A stretch of DNA of 64,000 nt from Massilia sp. Root418 (GTDB taxonomy: Bacteria > Pseudomonadota > Gammaproteobacteria > Burkholderiales > Burkholderiaceae_D), in the NCBI RefSeq assembly GCF_001425265.1, contig NZ_LMEC01000004.1, positions 28,610 through 92,609 of the forward strand. Direction: 5' to 3'. Below, in pieces: positions 46,854 to 56,160 of the stretch. The notes below the pieces were generated by a model. It did not search any database, was not told the DNA's origin, and saw only the letters and a program-made list of their open reading frames with translations. The translations under genes were made by a program, and so were the position numbers. Position 1 is the first letter of the stretch. The number at the start of each line of letters is the position of its first letter.

Positions 46854-46988
46854 ATGAAACGTACTTACCAACCTTCCGTCGTACGCCGTAAGCGTACCCA
46901 CGGCTTCCGCGCACGTATGGCTACCCGTGGCGGCCGCGCAGTTCTGAACGCACGCCGCGGCAAGGGCCGCAAGCGTCTGGCTGTATAA
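46854..46988 (+). CDS. rpmH: Ribosomal protein bL34
   Basis: The 44-residue L34 protein of the large ribosomal subunit ([20 protein letters not shown] to GRKRLAV), highly basic and conserved. It is the first gene of the rpmH-rnpA-yidD-yidC cluster, placed opposite dnaA as in most bacteria. The ribosome site is weak (AGCGAG). Confidence 0.98.
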   Translation: MKRTYQPSVVRRKRTHGFRARMATRGGRAVLNARRGKGRKRLAV

Positions 46989-46997
46989 GCCACACGC

Positions 46998-47423
46998 TTG
47001 TTAGCTGATCGCGTGGAAAGCTGTCCTTCAAACGGCTCGACAGGCGAAGGTTCACACGACTTCGCACGCGCTCGGCGCATCGTTAAAACGGATGAATTTT
47101 CATCCGTTTTTCGTTTGCGCCCTGCGCAAAAAAGCGCGCACTTCGTCCTGTACACCCGACCCAATGAGTTGCCGCATGCGCGGCTGGGCGTCGTGGTGGC
47201 CAAGCGTTTTGCGCCGCGCGCCGTCACGCGCAACACCATCAAACGCGTCACCCGCGAACTGTTCCGCGTGACCGGCCTGCCTCCTATCGACTGCGTGGTG
47301 CGCCTGTCCCGCCCGGTCAACAGCAAGGACGGCCCGGCCACCACGGCCAAGCTGAAGGCGGAACTGCGCCAGGAGCTCACGCGCCTGTTCGCGTCGCAGA
47401 ACAAGCACCGGCCGGCCAAATGA
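46998..47423 (+). CDS. rnpA: Ribonuclease P protein component
   Basis: About 141 residues. RnpA helps RNase P RNA to bind precursor tRNA. Signature region [22 protein letters not shown] (RNR-type motif) is present, with [18 protein letters not shown] at the N-terminus. Start is uncertain: TTG 46998 or GTG 47013. It follows rpmH by nine bases. Confidence 0.93.
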   Translation: MLADRVESCPSNGSTGEGSHDFARARRIVKTDEFSSVFRLRPAQKSAHFVLYTRPNELPHARLGVVVAKRFAPRAVTRNTIKRVTRELFRVTGLPPIDCVVRLSRPVNSKDGPATTAKLKAELRQELTRLFASQNKHRPAK

Positions 47424-47433
47424 GCACGCTGCC

Positions 47434-47682
47434 ATGAGCAAACTGCTGACCCTGCTGCTGCGCTTTTACCAGCTGGCCATCAGCCCCATGCTGGGGCCGC
47501 GCTGCCGTTTCTATCCCAGCTGCTCGAATTACGCCATGGAAGCGATCCGCGTCCATGGCGCCGCGCGCGGCGGCTGGCTGGCGGCGCGCCGCGTTTGCCG
47601 CTGCCATCCCTGGAATGCGGGCGGGCTCGATCCCGTCCCAGCCAAGAATTCCTCGACCGCTTGCGGTTGCAACCACACCTGA
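47434..47682 (+). CDS. yidD: Membrane protein insertion efficiency factor YidD
   Basis: An 82-residue small amphipathic membrane-associated protein that assists YidC and Sec insertion. Recognised from [31 protein letters not shown] and the Cys-rich segment [18 protein letters not shown]. Length, Cys pattern and position between rnpA and yidC are all typical. Confidence 0.95.
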   Translation: MSKLLTLLLRFYQLAISPMLGPRCRFYPSCSNYAMEAIRVHGAARGGWLAARRVCRCHPWNAGGLDPVPAKNSSTACGCNHT

Positions 47683-47693
47683 TAAATACCGTA

Positions 47694-49385
47694 ATGGATA
47701 TCAATAAACGTACCATTTTGTGGATCGTGTTCGCCGTCTCGCTGGTCATCCTGTGGAATAACTGGATGGTCTCGACCGGCAAGCCGTCGATGTTCTCGCC
47801 GGCGCCGCCGGCCGCCTCCGCCGCTGCCGCCAAGTCCGGCGTGCCGGCTTCGGCCACCGCCGTGGCAGCCGCCACCGCCGCCGCCCAGCCGGGTGCGCCG
47901 GGCGCCGCGGAAGCCGCGCCGTTCAAGCGCGAAGTCATCACCATCACCACCGACGTGGTGAAAGCCGACATCGACACCCTGGGCGGCGAACTGGTGCGCC
48001 TGGAGCTGCTCAAGCACCACGACAAGATCGACGCCAAGAAGAACCAGGTGCTGTTCCAGAAGGGCGACAAGAACACCTACCTGGCGCAGACCGGCCTGGT
48101 GGGCGCAGCCAGCCTGCCCAACCACACCACCGGCTTCACCGCCAAGCCGGGCGCGCGCGCGCTGGCCGACGGCAACCAGGTGCAACTGGTGCTGGAAGCG
48201 GAGCAGGGCGGCGTCAAGCTGGTGAAAACCTTCACCTTCAAGCGCGGCGACTACACCATCGACGTGCGCCACGACGTCACCAACACCGGCGCCGCGCCGG
48301 TCGAGCCGCAGCTCTACCTGCAGCTGGTGCATGACGGCAACAAGCCGGAAGGCGACACCTGGTTCAACAGCAGCTTTACCGGCCCCACCATGTACACCCC
48401 GGCCGACAAGTACAAGAAGCTGACCTTCGAAGGCATCGAGAAGCACGACGCCAAGCAGAAGGAAAATCCTGCCGTGAAGCTGGATGCCGGCCACGCCGAG
48501 AAAGCCGACAGCGGCTGGGTTGCCATTTCGCAGCACTTCTTCGTGTCCGCCTTCGTGCCGCAGGACAAACTGGCGCGCGACATCTTCACCAAGAAGATCG
48601 CCCCGAACACCTACGCCATCGGCGTGCTGCAGCCGCTGGGCACGCTGGCGCCGGGCGCCACCATCTCCAACAGCGCCAAGCTGTACTCCGGCCCGCAGGA
48701 CGAGAAGGCGCTGGAAAAAGTCGCGCCGGGCCTGGACCTGGTGAAGGACTACGGCATGCTGACCATTCTGGCCAAGCCGATGTACTGGGTGATGGAACAG
48801 CTGTTCGCCATCCTGCACAACTGGGGCTGGACCATCATTGTCTTCACCATCCTGATCAAGCTGCTGTTCTTCCCGCTGTCGGCCGCCGGCTACCGCAGCA
48901 TGGCGCGCATGAAGGTGGTCACGCCGAAGATGACCGCCATCCGCGAGCGCCACAAGGGCGATCCGCAGAAGATGAACCAGGCCATGATGGAGCTGTATAA
49001 GACCGAGAAGATCAACCCGCTGGGCGGCTGCCTGCCCATCCTGGTGCAGATGCCGGTCTTCATTGCCCTGTACTGGGTGCTGAACGCGTCGGTTGAAATG
49101 CGCGGCGCGCCGTGGGTGGGCTGGATTACCGACCTGACCCAGCCGGACCCATGGTTCATCCTGCCTGTGCTGTACGCGATCTCCATGTACATCACCACCA
49201 AGCTGAACCCGGCGCCTGCCGATCCGATGCAAGCGAAAATGATGCTGTTCATGCCGCTGGCGTTCTCGGTCATGTTCTTCTTCTTCCCGTCCGGCCTGGT
49301 GCTGTACTGGGTGGTGAATAACGTGCTGTCGATTGGTCAGCAGTACGTGATTACCAAGAAGTTCGCGCCGGCGGAAGCGAAGTAA
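47694..49385 (+). CDS. yidC: Membrane protein insertase YidC
   Basis: A 563-residue inner-membrane insertase. An N-terminal membrane segment (ILWIVFAVSLVILWNNWMV), a large periplasmic domain (about 60-340), then the conserved five-helix core: NWGWTIIVFTILIKLLFFPL, the hydrophilic hairpin KMTAIRERHKGDPQKMNQ, and MPVFIALYWVLNASVEMRG, with the C-terminal VVNNVLSIGQQYVI. It ends 16 bases before copy 6 of the repeat. Start ATG 47694 has no strong ribosome site. Confidence 0.97.
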   Translation: MDINKRTILWIVFAVSLVILWNNWMVSTGKPSMFSPAPPAASAAAAKSGVPASATAVAAATAAAQPGAPGAAEAAPFKREVITITTDVVKADIDTLGGELVRLELLKHHDKIDAKKNQVLFQKGDKNTYLAQTGLVGAASLPNHTTGFTAKPGARALADGNQVQLVLEAEQGGVKLVKTFTFKRGDYTIDVRHDVTNTGAAPVEPQLYLQLVHDGNKPEGDTWFNSSFTGPTMYTPADKYKKLTFEGIEKHDAKQKENPAVKLDAGHAEKADSGWVAISQHFFVSAFVPQDKLARDIFTKKIAPNTYAIGVLQPLGTLAPGATISNSAKLYSGPQDEKALEKVAPGLDLVKDYGMLTILAKPMYWVMEQLFAILHNWGWTIIVFTILIKLLFFPLSAAGYRSMARMKVVTPKMTAIRERHKGDPQKMNQAMMELYKTEKINPLGGCLPILVQMPVFIALYWVLNASVEMRGAPWVGWITDLTQPDPWFILPVLYAISMYITTKLNPAPADPMQAKMMLFMPLAFSVMFFFFPSGLVLYWVVNNVLSIGQQYVITKKFAPAEAK

Positions 49386-49400
49386 TTCCCGGGCGGCGCC

Positions 49401-49562
49401 GGCGGGTTACGGCCTGCGGCCTAACCCGCCCTACGGTCCCATCGGTCCGCCGCGATCCCCGCGATACCGCGATGCCGGAATACCGGCAATACCGGCAATA
49501 CCGGCTATACCGGCGATGCCGGGATACCGTAGGGCGGGTTAGGCGGAACGCCGTAACCCGCC
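49401..49562. repeat. Dispersed palindromic repeat, copy 6 (enlarged)
   Basis: The outer halves are the usual element (GGCGGGTTACGGCC...CTAACCCGCCCTACG and CGTAGGGCGGGTTAGGCG...CCGTAACCCGCC), but the spacer is enlarged to about 85 bases and contains a tandem array. Lies between yidC and mnmE. Confidence 0.88.
49470..49523. repeat. Nine-base tandem repeat within copy 6
   Basis: Three exact AATACCGGC units (49479-49505), then a TATACCGGC and a GATGCCGGG unit, preceded by related GCGATACC/GCGATGCC sequence. It is a simple microsatellite-like expansion inside the repeat spacer. Confidence 0.85.
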
Positions 49563-49590
49563 GAGCTCCGCCGATGCGCTCCACGCACCA

Positions 49591-49617
49591 AGGCCCGTGT
49601 CCCCCACGGGCCTTTTT
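49591..49617 (+). terminator. Intrinsic terminator between yidC and mnmE
   Basis: AGGCCCGTG-TCCCC-CACGGGCCT followed by TTTT. It would separate the rpmH-rnpA-yidD-yidC transcript from mnmE; mnmE begins only 16 bases later, so mnmE needs its own start signal or readthrough. Confidence 0.85.
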
Positions 49618-49632
49618 CACTAAAATGGTCCC

Positions 49633-51012
49633 ATGAAACTCGACACTTCCCCCATCGCCGCCATCGCCACCGCTCCCGGCCGCGGCGGCATCGGCGTGGT
49701 CCGCGCCTCCGGCAAGAACCTGAAAACCCTGATCGAAGCCCTGTTCGGCGCCGCTACGTTGCAGCCGCGCCACGCCACCTACATCCCCTTCAAGCAGGCC
49801 GACGGCACGGTGATCGACCAGGGCATCGCCATCCACTTCAAGGGCCCCAACTCCTACACCGGTGAAGACGTGCTCGAACTGCAAGGCCACGGCGGCCCCG
49901 TCGTACTGCAGATGCTGCTGGCGCGCGTGCTGGAAGCCGGCCAGCCGCTCGGCCTGCGCCTGGCCGAGCCCGGTGAATTCACCCGCCGCGCCTACCTGAA
50001 CGACAAGCTGGACCTGGCCCAGGCCGAAGCCGTGGCCGACCTGATCGACGCCTCCACCGAAGCGGCCGCCAAGTCCGCCTCGCAGTCCCTGTCCGGCGCG
50101 TTCTCGAAAACCATCCACGCCCTGGTCGAGCGCGTGACCAACCTGCGCATGCTGGTGGAAGCCACGCTGGACTTCCCCGAGGAGGAAATCGACTTCCTGG
50201 AAAAATCCGACGCGCGCGGCCAGCTGAGCGGCATCGTGGAAGCGCTGGACACCGTGTTCCGACAGGCCGCCCAGGGTGCGCTGCTGCGCGAAGGCTTGAA
50301 CGTGGTGCTGGTGGGCCAGCCCAACGTGGGCAAGTCCTCGCTGCTGAACGCGCTGGCCGGCTCCGACGTGGCCATCGTCACACCGATTGCCGGCACCACG
50401 CGCGACAAGGTCAGCGAAACCATCCAGATCGAAGGCATCCCGCTCAACATCATCGACACCGCCGGCATCCGCCGCAAGGACGAGGACGTGGACGTGGTCG
50501 AGCGCATCGGCATCGAGCGCACCTGGGGCGAAGTGGAAAAGGCCGACGTCATCCTGCACCTGCTGGACGCCGACCACGGTCCCTCGCGCGCGGACGAAAA
50601 CATCGTCGCCAACTTCCCGGCCGGCGTGCCGGTGCTGCGCATCTGGAACAAGATCGACCTGTCCGGCCACAAGCCGGCCGTGGACGCGATGGAAGACGCC
50701 ACCCACGTCTACCTGTCGGCGCACGAGCACATCGGCATCGACCTGCTGCGCGCCGAGCTGCTGCGCATCGCAGGCTGGCAGCAGACCGGCGAATCGCTGT
50801 ACCTGGCCCGCGAGCGCCACCTGATCGCGCTCAAGTCGGCCGGCAAGCACCTGGCCCTGGCCGGCGAGCATGCGGCCGTCAGCGACCAGTCGCTGGACCT
50901 GTTCGCCGAAGAGCTGCGCCTGGCCCAGGCCCAGCTCTCCAGCATCACCGGCGCCTTCTCGTCGGACGACCTGCTGGGGGTGATTTTCGGCCGCTTCTGT
51001 ATCGGAAAATAA
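49633..51012 (+). CDS. mnmE: tRNA modification GTPase MnmE
   Basis: A 459-residue GTPase that, with MnmG, modifies wobble uridine 34 in tRNA. The N-terminal domain ([20 protein letters not shown]) binds folate; the G domain carries [27 protein letters not shown] and NKIDL; the C-terminal CIGK supplies the catalytic Cys of FCIGK. Family length is normal. Confidence 0.97.
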   Translation: MKLDTSPIAAIATAPGRGGIGVVRASGKNLKTLIEALFGAATLQPRHATYIPFKQADGTVIDQGIAIHFKGPNSYTGEDVLELQGHGGPVVLQMLLARVLEAGQPLGLRLAEPGEFTRRAYLNDKLDLAQAEAVADLIDASTEAAAKSASQSLSGAFSKTIHALVERVTNLRMLVEATLDFPEEEIDFLEKSDARGQLSGIVEALDTVFRQAAQGALLREGLNVVLVGQPNVGKSSLLNALAGSDVAIVTPIAGTTRDKVSETIQIEGIPLNIIDTAGIRRKDEDVDVVERIGIERTWGEVEKADVILHLLDADHGPSRADENIVANFPAGVPVLRIWNKIDLSGHKPAVDAMEDATHVYLSAHEHIGIDLLRAELLRIAGWQQTGESLYLARERHLIALKSAGKHLALAGEHAAVSDQSLDLFAEELRLAQAQLSSITGAFSSDDLLGVIFGRFCIGK

Positions 51013-51085
51013 CTTTCACGCTATCGTTTTTTCCCTTTCCATTTAAAAATTTTTCTTCACTCTCGGCACACGATTTTTTTGTGTT

Positions 51086-51109
51086 TTTACGTGCGGGAAC
51101 GCACGTAAA
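51086..51109. other. Perfect inverted repeat upstream of zinc-ribbon gene
   Basis: TTTACGTGCG-GGAA-CGCACGTAAA is an exact 10-bp stem with a 4-base loop, about 160 bases upstream of the small gene. There is no T-run after it on either strand, so it is more likely a protein-binding or mRNA structural element than a terminator. Confidence 0.55.
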
Positions 51110-51268
51110 CCCGACAGTGGCGCCTCGGCAATCCTGCTATTATTGTTGCGCGCGGTGCCAAAAAAAGCGGCAGGAAGGCGGGCTTCTTGATCCTCCTCAT
51201 GCCGTAAAAATTGCGCGCAAGTATGCTGGTCGTACGCCGTAAAAGTGTTGCCTGGGAAAGGGGATGCC

Positions 51269-51463
51269 GTGGAAACGTTACAGAACCAACTGCCTGAAGA
51301 AGCGGGCGCCATGCCGCCCGTCGCGCCGACCGTCTACACGCGGCAAACGCTGCCGCCGAAAGGCTCGTGCTGGTACTGTGAGAAACCACTCGATAGCGTG
51401 CGCCGCTTCTGCGGCAAGGAATGCCACGACGCGTTCGACGAGGAAGCCGAATTCACGCGCTGA
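51269..51463 (+). CDS. Small zinc-ribbon-like protein
   Basis: A 64-residue protein (GTG start, with AAGGGG seven bases upstream; a GTG eight codons earlier is the alternative). It carries CWYC and CGKEC separated by about 12 residues (C-x2-C ... C-x3-C), typical of a small zinc ribbon, and ends in an acidic tail (DEEAEFTR). The function is unknown. It ends ten bases before the stop of the convergent Hpt gene. Confidence 0.65.
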   Translation: METLQNQLPEEAGAMPPVAPTVYTRQTLPPKGSCWYCEKPLDSVRRFCGKECHDAFDEEAEFTR

Positions 51464-52061
51464 GCGTAGGGTCCGCCTTCGCCAGCGCTGCCAGCGCTGT
51501 TTCAAAATCGAACTCGTGGGCCGCTGCGGCTACCTCCCGATAGCCCGCCAACCCCAGAGTGGCCGCCAGCACCGAGGCCGACTGTTCCAGCACATCGATC
51601 GCTTCGCCATTCCCTTCTTCCAGCAAGCGCGCCAGGCGCGTCAGCAGCGCATGCGTGTGCGCGTCCAGGACGCGCTGCGGTGACGCCGGCGGCGCTGGCG
51701 CGCCGGCCATCCCGTCCGTGCCGCCCAGGTGGACCGAGATGGCCAGCAGCACCTTGTCCAGCCCAGCCTGCAGCGCATCCAGTACCGCCTGCTGCGCCGC
51801 GTTGTGCGCGCCCAGTCCCGCTTCCGCCAGCTCGGCAAGACGATGCAGTTCCTGCGCCCCTATCATGCCGGCTGCGCCTTTCAGGCTGTGCGCTTTGCGC
51901 TGCGCGCTTTCCAGCGCACCGTCCGCCAGCAGCTGGCGAATCTGCGCCACGGCCGGCTCGTAATCCTTGCGGAAGCGCATCAGCAGCATGCCGTACAGGC
52001 CGGCGTCGCCCATCAGGCGTTCCATGCCGTCATCGGTATCGAGGACGTGCTGCCCTGTCAT
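51453..52061 (-). CDS. Histidine phosphotransfer (Hpt) domain protein
   Basis: A 202-residue cytoplasmic protein with an Hpt domain, phospho-accepting His in AHSLKGAAGMIGA, that would relay phosphate between a hybrid kinase and a response regulator. The preceding region (MGDAGLYGMLLMRFRKDYE) is typical of an Hpt helix. The C-terminal 80 residues have no recognised motif. ATG 52061 overlaps the stop of the upstream CAP protein gene (TAATG), so they are translated together. Confidence 0.85.
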   Translation of the reverse strand: MTGQHVLDTDDGMERLMGDAGLYGMLLMRFRKDYEPAVAQIRQLLADGALESAQRKAHSLKGAAGMIGAQELHRLAELAEAGLGAHNAAQQAVLDALQAGLDKVLLAISVHLGGTDGMAGAPAPPASPQRVLDAHTHALLTRLARLLEEGNGEAIDVLEQSASVLAATLGLAGYREVAAAAHEFDFETALAALAKADPTLSA

Positions 52062-53041
52062 TACTTGGTAGTGAACGACCAGCTGCGGTTGGCTGTCACT
52101 CCGTCCACGGTGCCGGTGAAGGTCACGTCGTACGTGGTGCCGGATTTCAGCACGCTGAGCGGAATGATGGCGGCCGCTTTCGTTGGCGTTTGGCGGTCGG
52201 TGGCGTTCGTCATCAGGCGCACCGGCAGGTCGGCGCCGCCGCGCGGACGCACCGTGAAGGTCTGCACATTGACGTTGGCTTCGATATCGCCTTGCACGCT
52301 GATCGGATAGCCCACTTCGTTCTGGTTGGGCACCGGATCGGGCGACTCGGTATCGGAGAAGAAATTCAGCGGCACGCGCGTCTGGTTGGGCGGCGGATAC
52401 ACCGCCAGCTTGCCGCGCCCCACGCCCGGGCCATAGCCCCCGCTGGCAGCGATGTCCGCCGTGAAATAGGTATAGCCGTTGCCGGTGGCAACGCCGGTGC
52501 CCGCCTCGCGGAACACCGGTTCCATGATCACGAAGCGGTGGTAAATCGCACCAATCAGTTCCTCGGCGTGGTAGAAGCCGGACGTGTCGGACGCGGCCGA
52601 AATCACCTCGCCGTAGGCGAACGGCCCCACCAGGGTGTAGCCGGCGGTCTTGAAGCGGTCCGCCAGCGTGGCGCCGGTGTAGCCGGGCTGCCCCGGGGTC
52701 TGGTCGTGGGACACAAGGTTGTTGAGGCGCTGGTAATTGGAATGCCCCAGCGCCGCCGCGTCGAGGCGGGCGTTGCGCGTGAGCGCCGACAAACCTGCCT
52801 GCTGGCGGCGGTAATTCATCCAGTTGTAGCCGTCCAGTGCCGCGTCGCCGCTCAGGGTTGGCGCGCCGGGTTCGGGAGGCACTGTCACGGCCGGAGGAGT
52901 CGTCACGGCGGCGGTCGTACCGCCGCCACCGCCGCCGCACGCCGCCAGCAATGCGGCCATGAATGCAGCCGAGACTGCAGCCGGCACCGCAGCCGAAAAC
53001 TTGGCCGGCGGGGATGCCTTGCTGGTGGATAGTATGTTCAT
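52061..53041 (-). CDS. CAP/SCP-domain lipoprotein
   Basis: A 326-residue exported protein. The signal ends in a lipobox (MAALLAACGGGGGG; lipidated Cys about residue 35) followed by a Gly/Thr/Pro linker and a CAP domain (LDGYNWMNYRRQQAGLSALTRN, LDAAALGHSNYQRLN, SHDQTPGQPGYTG), a cysteine-rich secretory protein-type fold of unclear activity. A C-terminal beta-domain ends in SWSFTTK. Ribosome site AGAGGAG precedes ATG 53041. It is coupled to an Hpt protein, an unusual partner. Confidence 0.85.
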   Translation of the reverse strand: MNILSTSKASPPAKFSAAVPAAVSAAFMAALLAACGGGGGGTTAAVTTPPAVTVPPEPGAPTLSGDAALDGYNWMNYRRQQAGLSALTRNARLDAAALGHSNYQRLNNLVSHDQTPGQPGYTGATLADRFKTAGYTLVGPFAYGEVISAASDTSGFYHAEELIGAIYHRFVIMEPVFREAGTGVATGNGYTYFTADIAASGGYGPGVGRGKLAVYPPPNQTRVPLNFFSDTESPDPVPNQNEVGYPISVQGDIEANVNVQTFTVRPRGGADLPVRLMTNATDRQTPTKAAAIIPLSVLKSGTTYDVTFTGTVDGVTANRSWSFTTK

Positions 53042-53184
53042 GGCAGCTCCTCTTGCAGTGGTTCAATTCTATGCGAAAACAAAATGCCCTGACGCCAGTC
53101 TCGCACGCCTAAGGTTGAGGCGCATCAGAATATTGCCGCAAGCGGGGTAAAATACCTGCTGACTCCCATTAGCGCTATTCCCAG

Positions 53185-53967
53185 ATGACACGAACCAAGC
53201 AGCGCCTGCGCCGCGCCAAATTTGCCCTGCCCAGCTTTGTCACCCTGCTGTCGATTGCCTGCGGCTTCGGCAGCATCGTCATCTCGGTCGACAACGCCTA
53301 CATCGGCAGCGCGCACGACTACCAGATGGCTGCGGTGCTGCTGGTGCTGGCCGGGGTGTTCGACGCGCTGGACGGTTTCGTGGCGCGCGCCACCGGCACC
53401 AGCTCGGAGTTCGGCGTGCAGCTCGATTCGATTGCGGACGTGATGAATTTCGGCTGCGCGCCGGCCATGCTGCTGTACTGCTACGGTTTCGTGCTGCTGG
53501 GGCATGAGCACAGCACCTTGCTGCGCATGGGGGGGATCGCCAGTTTTATTTTCGTGGCTTGCGGCGCGCTGCGGCTGGCGCGCTTCAACGTGAACGTGGG
53601 GCGTACGGATCCGCGCTATTTCGTCGGCATGCCGATTACGGCGGGCGCGGCCTGCGTGGCCTCGGTGGTGGTGGCTTGGCCGGAGCCGGCGCGCACGCTG
53701 GAACACGCTGCGCTGATCGTGGTGCTGCTGTTCGTGGTGGGCGGGCTGATGGTGTCCACTATCCGCTTCCCCAGCTCGAAACAGAAGCGCAGCTGGGGCG
53801 CGCTGGTGGCGCTGCTGGTGTGCCTGGGATTGCTGCTGTGGCTGACCACGGCGTTTTTCGCGCTCTTCTTTGCGGTGTATGTGGCGTTCACGCTGGGATT
53901 GAACCTGGCGTGGAAATACGGCTGGAAGGGGATTGCGCCGCCGGTCGTGTATGGTGACGGCGACTGA
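53185..53967 (+). CDS. pssA: CDP-diacylglycerol-serine O-phosphatidyltransferase
   Basis: A 260-residue integral membrane enzyme making phosphatidylserine, the precursor of phosphatidylethanolamine. The CDP-alcohol phosphotransferase motif is seen as D60-x2-D63-G-x2-A-R-x8-G77-x3-D81-x3-D85. About seven membrane segments are predicted (for example VAFTLGLNLAW). The integral-membrane type differs from the E. coli PssA. Copy 7 of the repeat follows. Confidence 0.93.
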   Translation: MTRTKQRLRRAKFALPSFVTLLSIACGFGSIVISVDNAYIGSAHDYQMAAVLLVLAGVFDALDGFVARATGTSSEFGVQLDSIADVMNFGCAPAMLLYCYGFVLLGHEHSTLLRMGGIASFIFVACGALRLARFNVNVGRTDPRYFVGMPITAGAACVASVVVAWPEPARTLEHAALIVVLLFVVGGLMVSTIRFPSSKQKRSWGALVALLVCLGLLLWLTTAFFALFFAVYVAFTLGLNLAWKYGWKGIAPPVVYGDGD

Positions 53968-53971
53968 GCAC

Positions 53972-54060
53972 GGCGGGTTACGCGCTGCGCGCTAACCCGC
54001 CCTACGAAATGCAGCCGCCATACCGTAGGGCGGGTTAGGCGCGTAGCGCCGTAACCCGCC
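53972..54060. repeat. Dispersed palindromic repeat, copy 7
   Basis: A full element between pssA and the convergent aldo/keto reductase gene, 5 bases from each stop. Halves GGCGGGTTACGCGC...GCTAACCCGCCCTACG and CGTAGGGCGGGTTAGGCG...GCCGTAACCCGCC. Confidence 0.9.
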
Positions 54061-54065
54061 AAACG

Positions 54066-54953
54066 TCACGCCACCTCGTGGCCCCGCGCCGCGCGCAAAA
54101 TCTCGAACCATTGCGGCCGGCTCAGGGTGAACCGGGTCGCCTGCACCGCTTCCTCGACGGCCGCGATACGGCCGGAACCCGTGAGCGGCACGGGCTTGCA
54201 CGGCAGCTGCATGATCCACGCAAATACCACCGACGCGAACGGACGCTCAAGCTCGTCCGCCACCTGCTGGATGGCGGCCCTCAGGCGCTCGCCGGCCGCG
54301 TCGCCGCCGCTGAACAGGCGTCCGCCGCCGAGCGGCGACCAGATCATCGGCGCCATGCCCAGGTCCTGCAGCCCGTCGAAGGTTTCGTCGAACATGGGCG
54401 CCAGATGCAGCGGCGAGAATTCAACCTGGTTGGTGGCCAGCGCAATGCGCCGGTTCAGCGCCTCGAACTGGTGGCGGCTGAAGTTGGACACGCCGAAATG
54501 CCGCACCTTGCCCTCGCCGCGCAAGCGCGTGAAGGCGGCCGCCATCTCGTCGAAGTCCATCAGCGGGTCCGGACGGTGGATCAGCAGCAGGTCCAGGTAG
54601 TCCGTGCCCAGCTGGCGCAGCGAATTCTCCACCGACGCGGTGATGTGCGCCGCCGTGGTGTCGTAATGCTGGATGGTGTGCCCGGGCCGGCTCGGCGACA
54701 CCAGCTTGATGCCGCACTTGCTCACGAGTTGCATCCGTTCGCGCAGCGCCGGCTTCAAGGCCAGCGCTTCGCCGAACAGCGCTTCCACGCCGTAGCCGCC
54801 GTAGATGTCCGCGTGGTCGAAGCTGGTCACGCCCAGCTCCATGCATTGCTCGATGAAGGCCAGGCGCTGCTGCGGCGCCATGTCCCACTCGCCCATGCGC
54901 CACATGCCCGCCACGATGCGGGACAGCTGCAGGCTGCCGGCGCGGGACGTCAT
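54066..54953 (-). CDS. Aldo/keto reductase
   Basis: A 295-residue NADPH-dependent reductase of the YdhF type. The catalytic tetrad positions are in FDHADIYGGYG (Asp, Tyr), LVSKCG (Lys) and LLIHRPDP (His). The likely substrate is an aldehyde or ketone, unknown. ATG 54953 overlaps the stop of the upstream carboxypeptidase gene (TAATG), which suggests coupling. Confidence 0.88.
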   Translation of the reverse strand: MTSRAGSLQLSRIVAGMWRMGEWDMAPQQRLAFIEQCMELGVTSFDHADIYGGYGVEALFGEALALKPALRERMQLVSKCGIKLVSPSRPGHTIQHYDTTAAHITASVENSLRQLGTDYLDLLLIHRPDPLMDFDEMAAAFTRLRGEGKVRHFGVSNFSRHQFEALNRRIALATNQVEFSPLHLAPMFDETFDGLQDLGMAPMIWSPLGGGRLFSGGDAAGERLRAAIQQVADELERPFASVVFAWIMQLPCKPVPLTGSGRIAAVEEAVQATRFTLSRPQWFEILRAARGHEVA

Positions 54954-56101
54954 TATTTCAGCCACAAGCGGACGGAGTCCCATGCGCGGCCGAAGATGGA
55001 TGCCTGCGGCACGCCTTCCAGCGCCACCACCGGCAGTTCCAGCAGCGGCTTGCCGTCCACCATCATCTTCAGCGAACCGACGCGGGTGTTCTCGGCAAGC
55101 GGGGCCACCAGCGGATCCTTGCGTTCCAGCACAGGCTTCATCTTGCCGGCCACGCCTTTCGGCACGGTGACCAGCACGTCCTGCGCGAAGCCGATCTTCA
55201 CCTTGTTGGACGAACCTTTCCAGATTTCCGGGTTATCAATGGCTTGACCCTTGCTGTACAGGCGTACCGTATCAAAATTCTGGAAGCCCCAGTTCAGCAG
55301 CTTCTGGCTTTCGGCCGTGCGCGCGCCGTCGGAGGCGGTGCCCAGCACCACGGAAATCAGGCGGCGCTCGCCGAAGTTGCCGTTCGGGCGGTGCGCCGAC
55401 GCGATCATGCAGTAGCCGGCCGCTTCGGTGTGGCCGGTTTTCATGCCGTCCACGGTCGGGTCCAGCCACAGCAGGCGGTTGCGGTTCGGCTGGGTAATCT
55501 TGTTGTAGGTGAAGCTCTTCACCGAGTCGATCTTGTAGAACTCGGGGTAGTCGGCGATCACGCGCTTGGCCAGGATGGACAGGTCCTGCGCCGTGGAATA
55601 GTTTTCCGGGCTGGGCAGGCCGTGCGGGTTGGCAAAGCGGGTCTGGGTCAGTCCCATGCGCTGCGCCTCGCGGTTCATCAGGGTGACGAAGGTGCCTTCG
55701 TCGCCGGCCACGGCCTCGGCCAGCGCCACGGCGGCGTCATTGCCGGACTGCACCATCAGGCCGTGCAGCAGGTCGTTGATGGAAACCGGAACGGCAGGGT
55801 CGATGAACATCTTCGAGCTGCTCGAATCCACTTTCCAGGCGCGCACCGACACGTTCACCTTCTGGTTGATGTCGATCTTCTTGTCGCGCAGGGCCTGGAA
55901 GGTCAGGTAGGCCGTCATGATCTTGGTCAGCGAAGCCGGCTCGACGCGCATGTTCGGGTCTTGCGAGGCGATGATCTGGCCGCTGGTCATGTCCAGCAGC
56001 AGCCAGGATTTGGCGGCGATGGTGGGAGCAGGCAGGGTTTGCGCAACGGCGGAGGTCATGAACAGCACGCTGGTAGCGAGTGCCGCGAGGTATTTTTTCA
56101 T
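54953..56101 (-). CDS. dacC: D-alanyl-D-alanine carboxypeptidase (penicillin-binding protein 5/6 type)
   Basis: A 382-residue periplasmic peptidoglycan-trimming enzyme. Signal peptide (MKKYLAALATSVLFMTSAVA); active-site motifs S57-L-T-K60, S119-G-N121 and K221-T-G223; a C-terminal PBP5-like beta domain (KVKIGFAQDVLVTVP) and an amphipathic terminal anchor (FGRAWDSVRLWLK). It removes the terminal D-Ala from cell-wall pentapeptides. The symbol could equally be dacA. Confidence 0.92.
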   Translation of the reverse strand: MKKYLAALATSVLFMTSAVAQTLPAPTIAAKSWLLLDMTSGQIIASQDPNMRVEPASLTKIMTAYLTFQALRDKKIDINQKVNVSVRAWKVDSSSSKMFIDPAVPVSINDLLHGLMVQSGNDAAVALAEAVAGDEGTFVTLMNREAQRMGLTQTRFANPHGLPSPENYSTAQDLSILAKRVIADYPEFYKIDSVKSFTYNKITQPNRNRLLWLDPTVDGMKTGHTEAAGYCMIASAHRPNGNFGERRLISVVLGTASDGARTAESQKLLNWGFQNFDTVRLYSKGQAIDNPEIWKGSSNKVKIGFAQDVLVTVPKGVAGKMKPVLERKDPLVAPLAENTRVGSLKMMVDGKPLLELPVVALEGVPQASIFGRAWDSVRLWLK

Positions 56102-56160
56102 GTGTCTGAATGCAGTGTGTGCAGTGGGTGTAAAAAGCGAATGCGGGACATTATAGGGCT

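Noticed and set aside
51086..51109. Hairpin TTTACGTGCG/CGCACGTAAA read as a terminator for mnmE
   Set aside because: No T-run follows on either strand; kept only as an inverted repeat.
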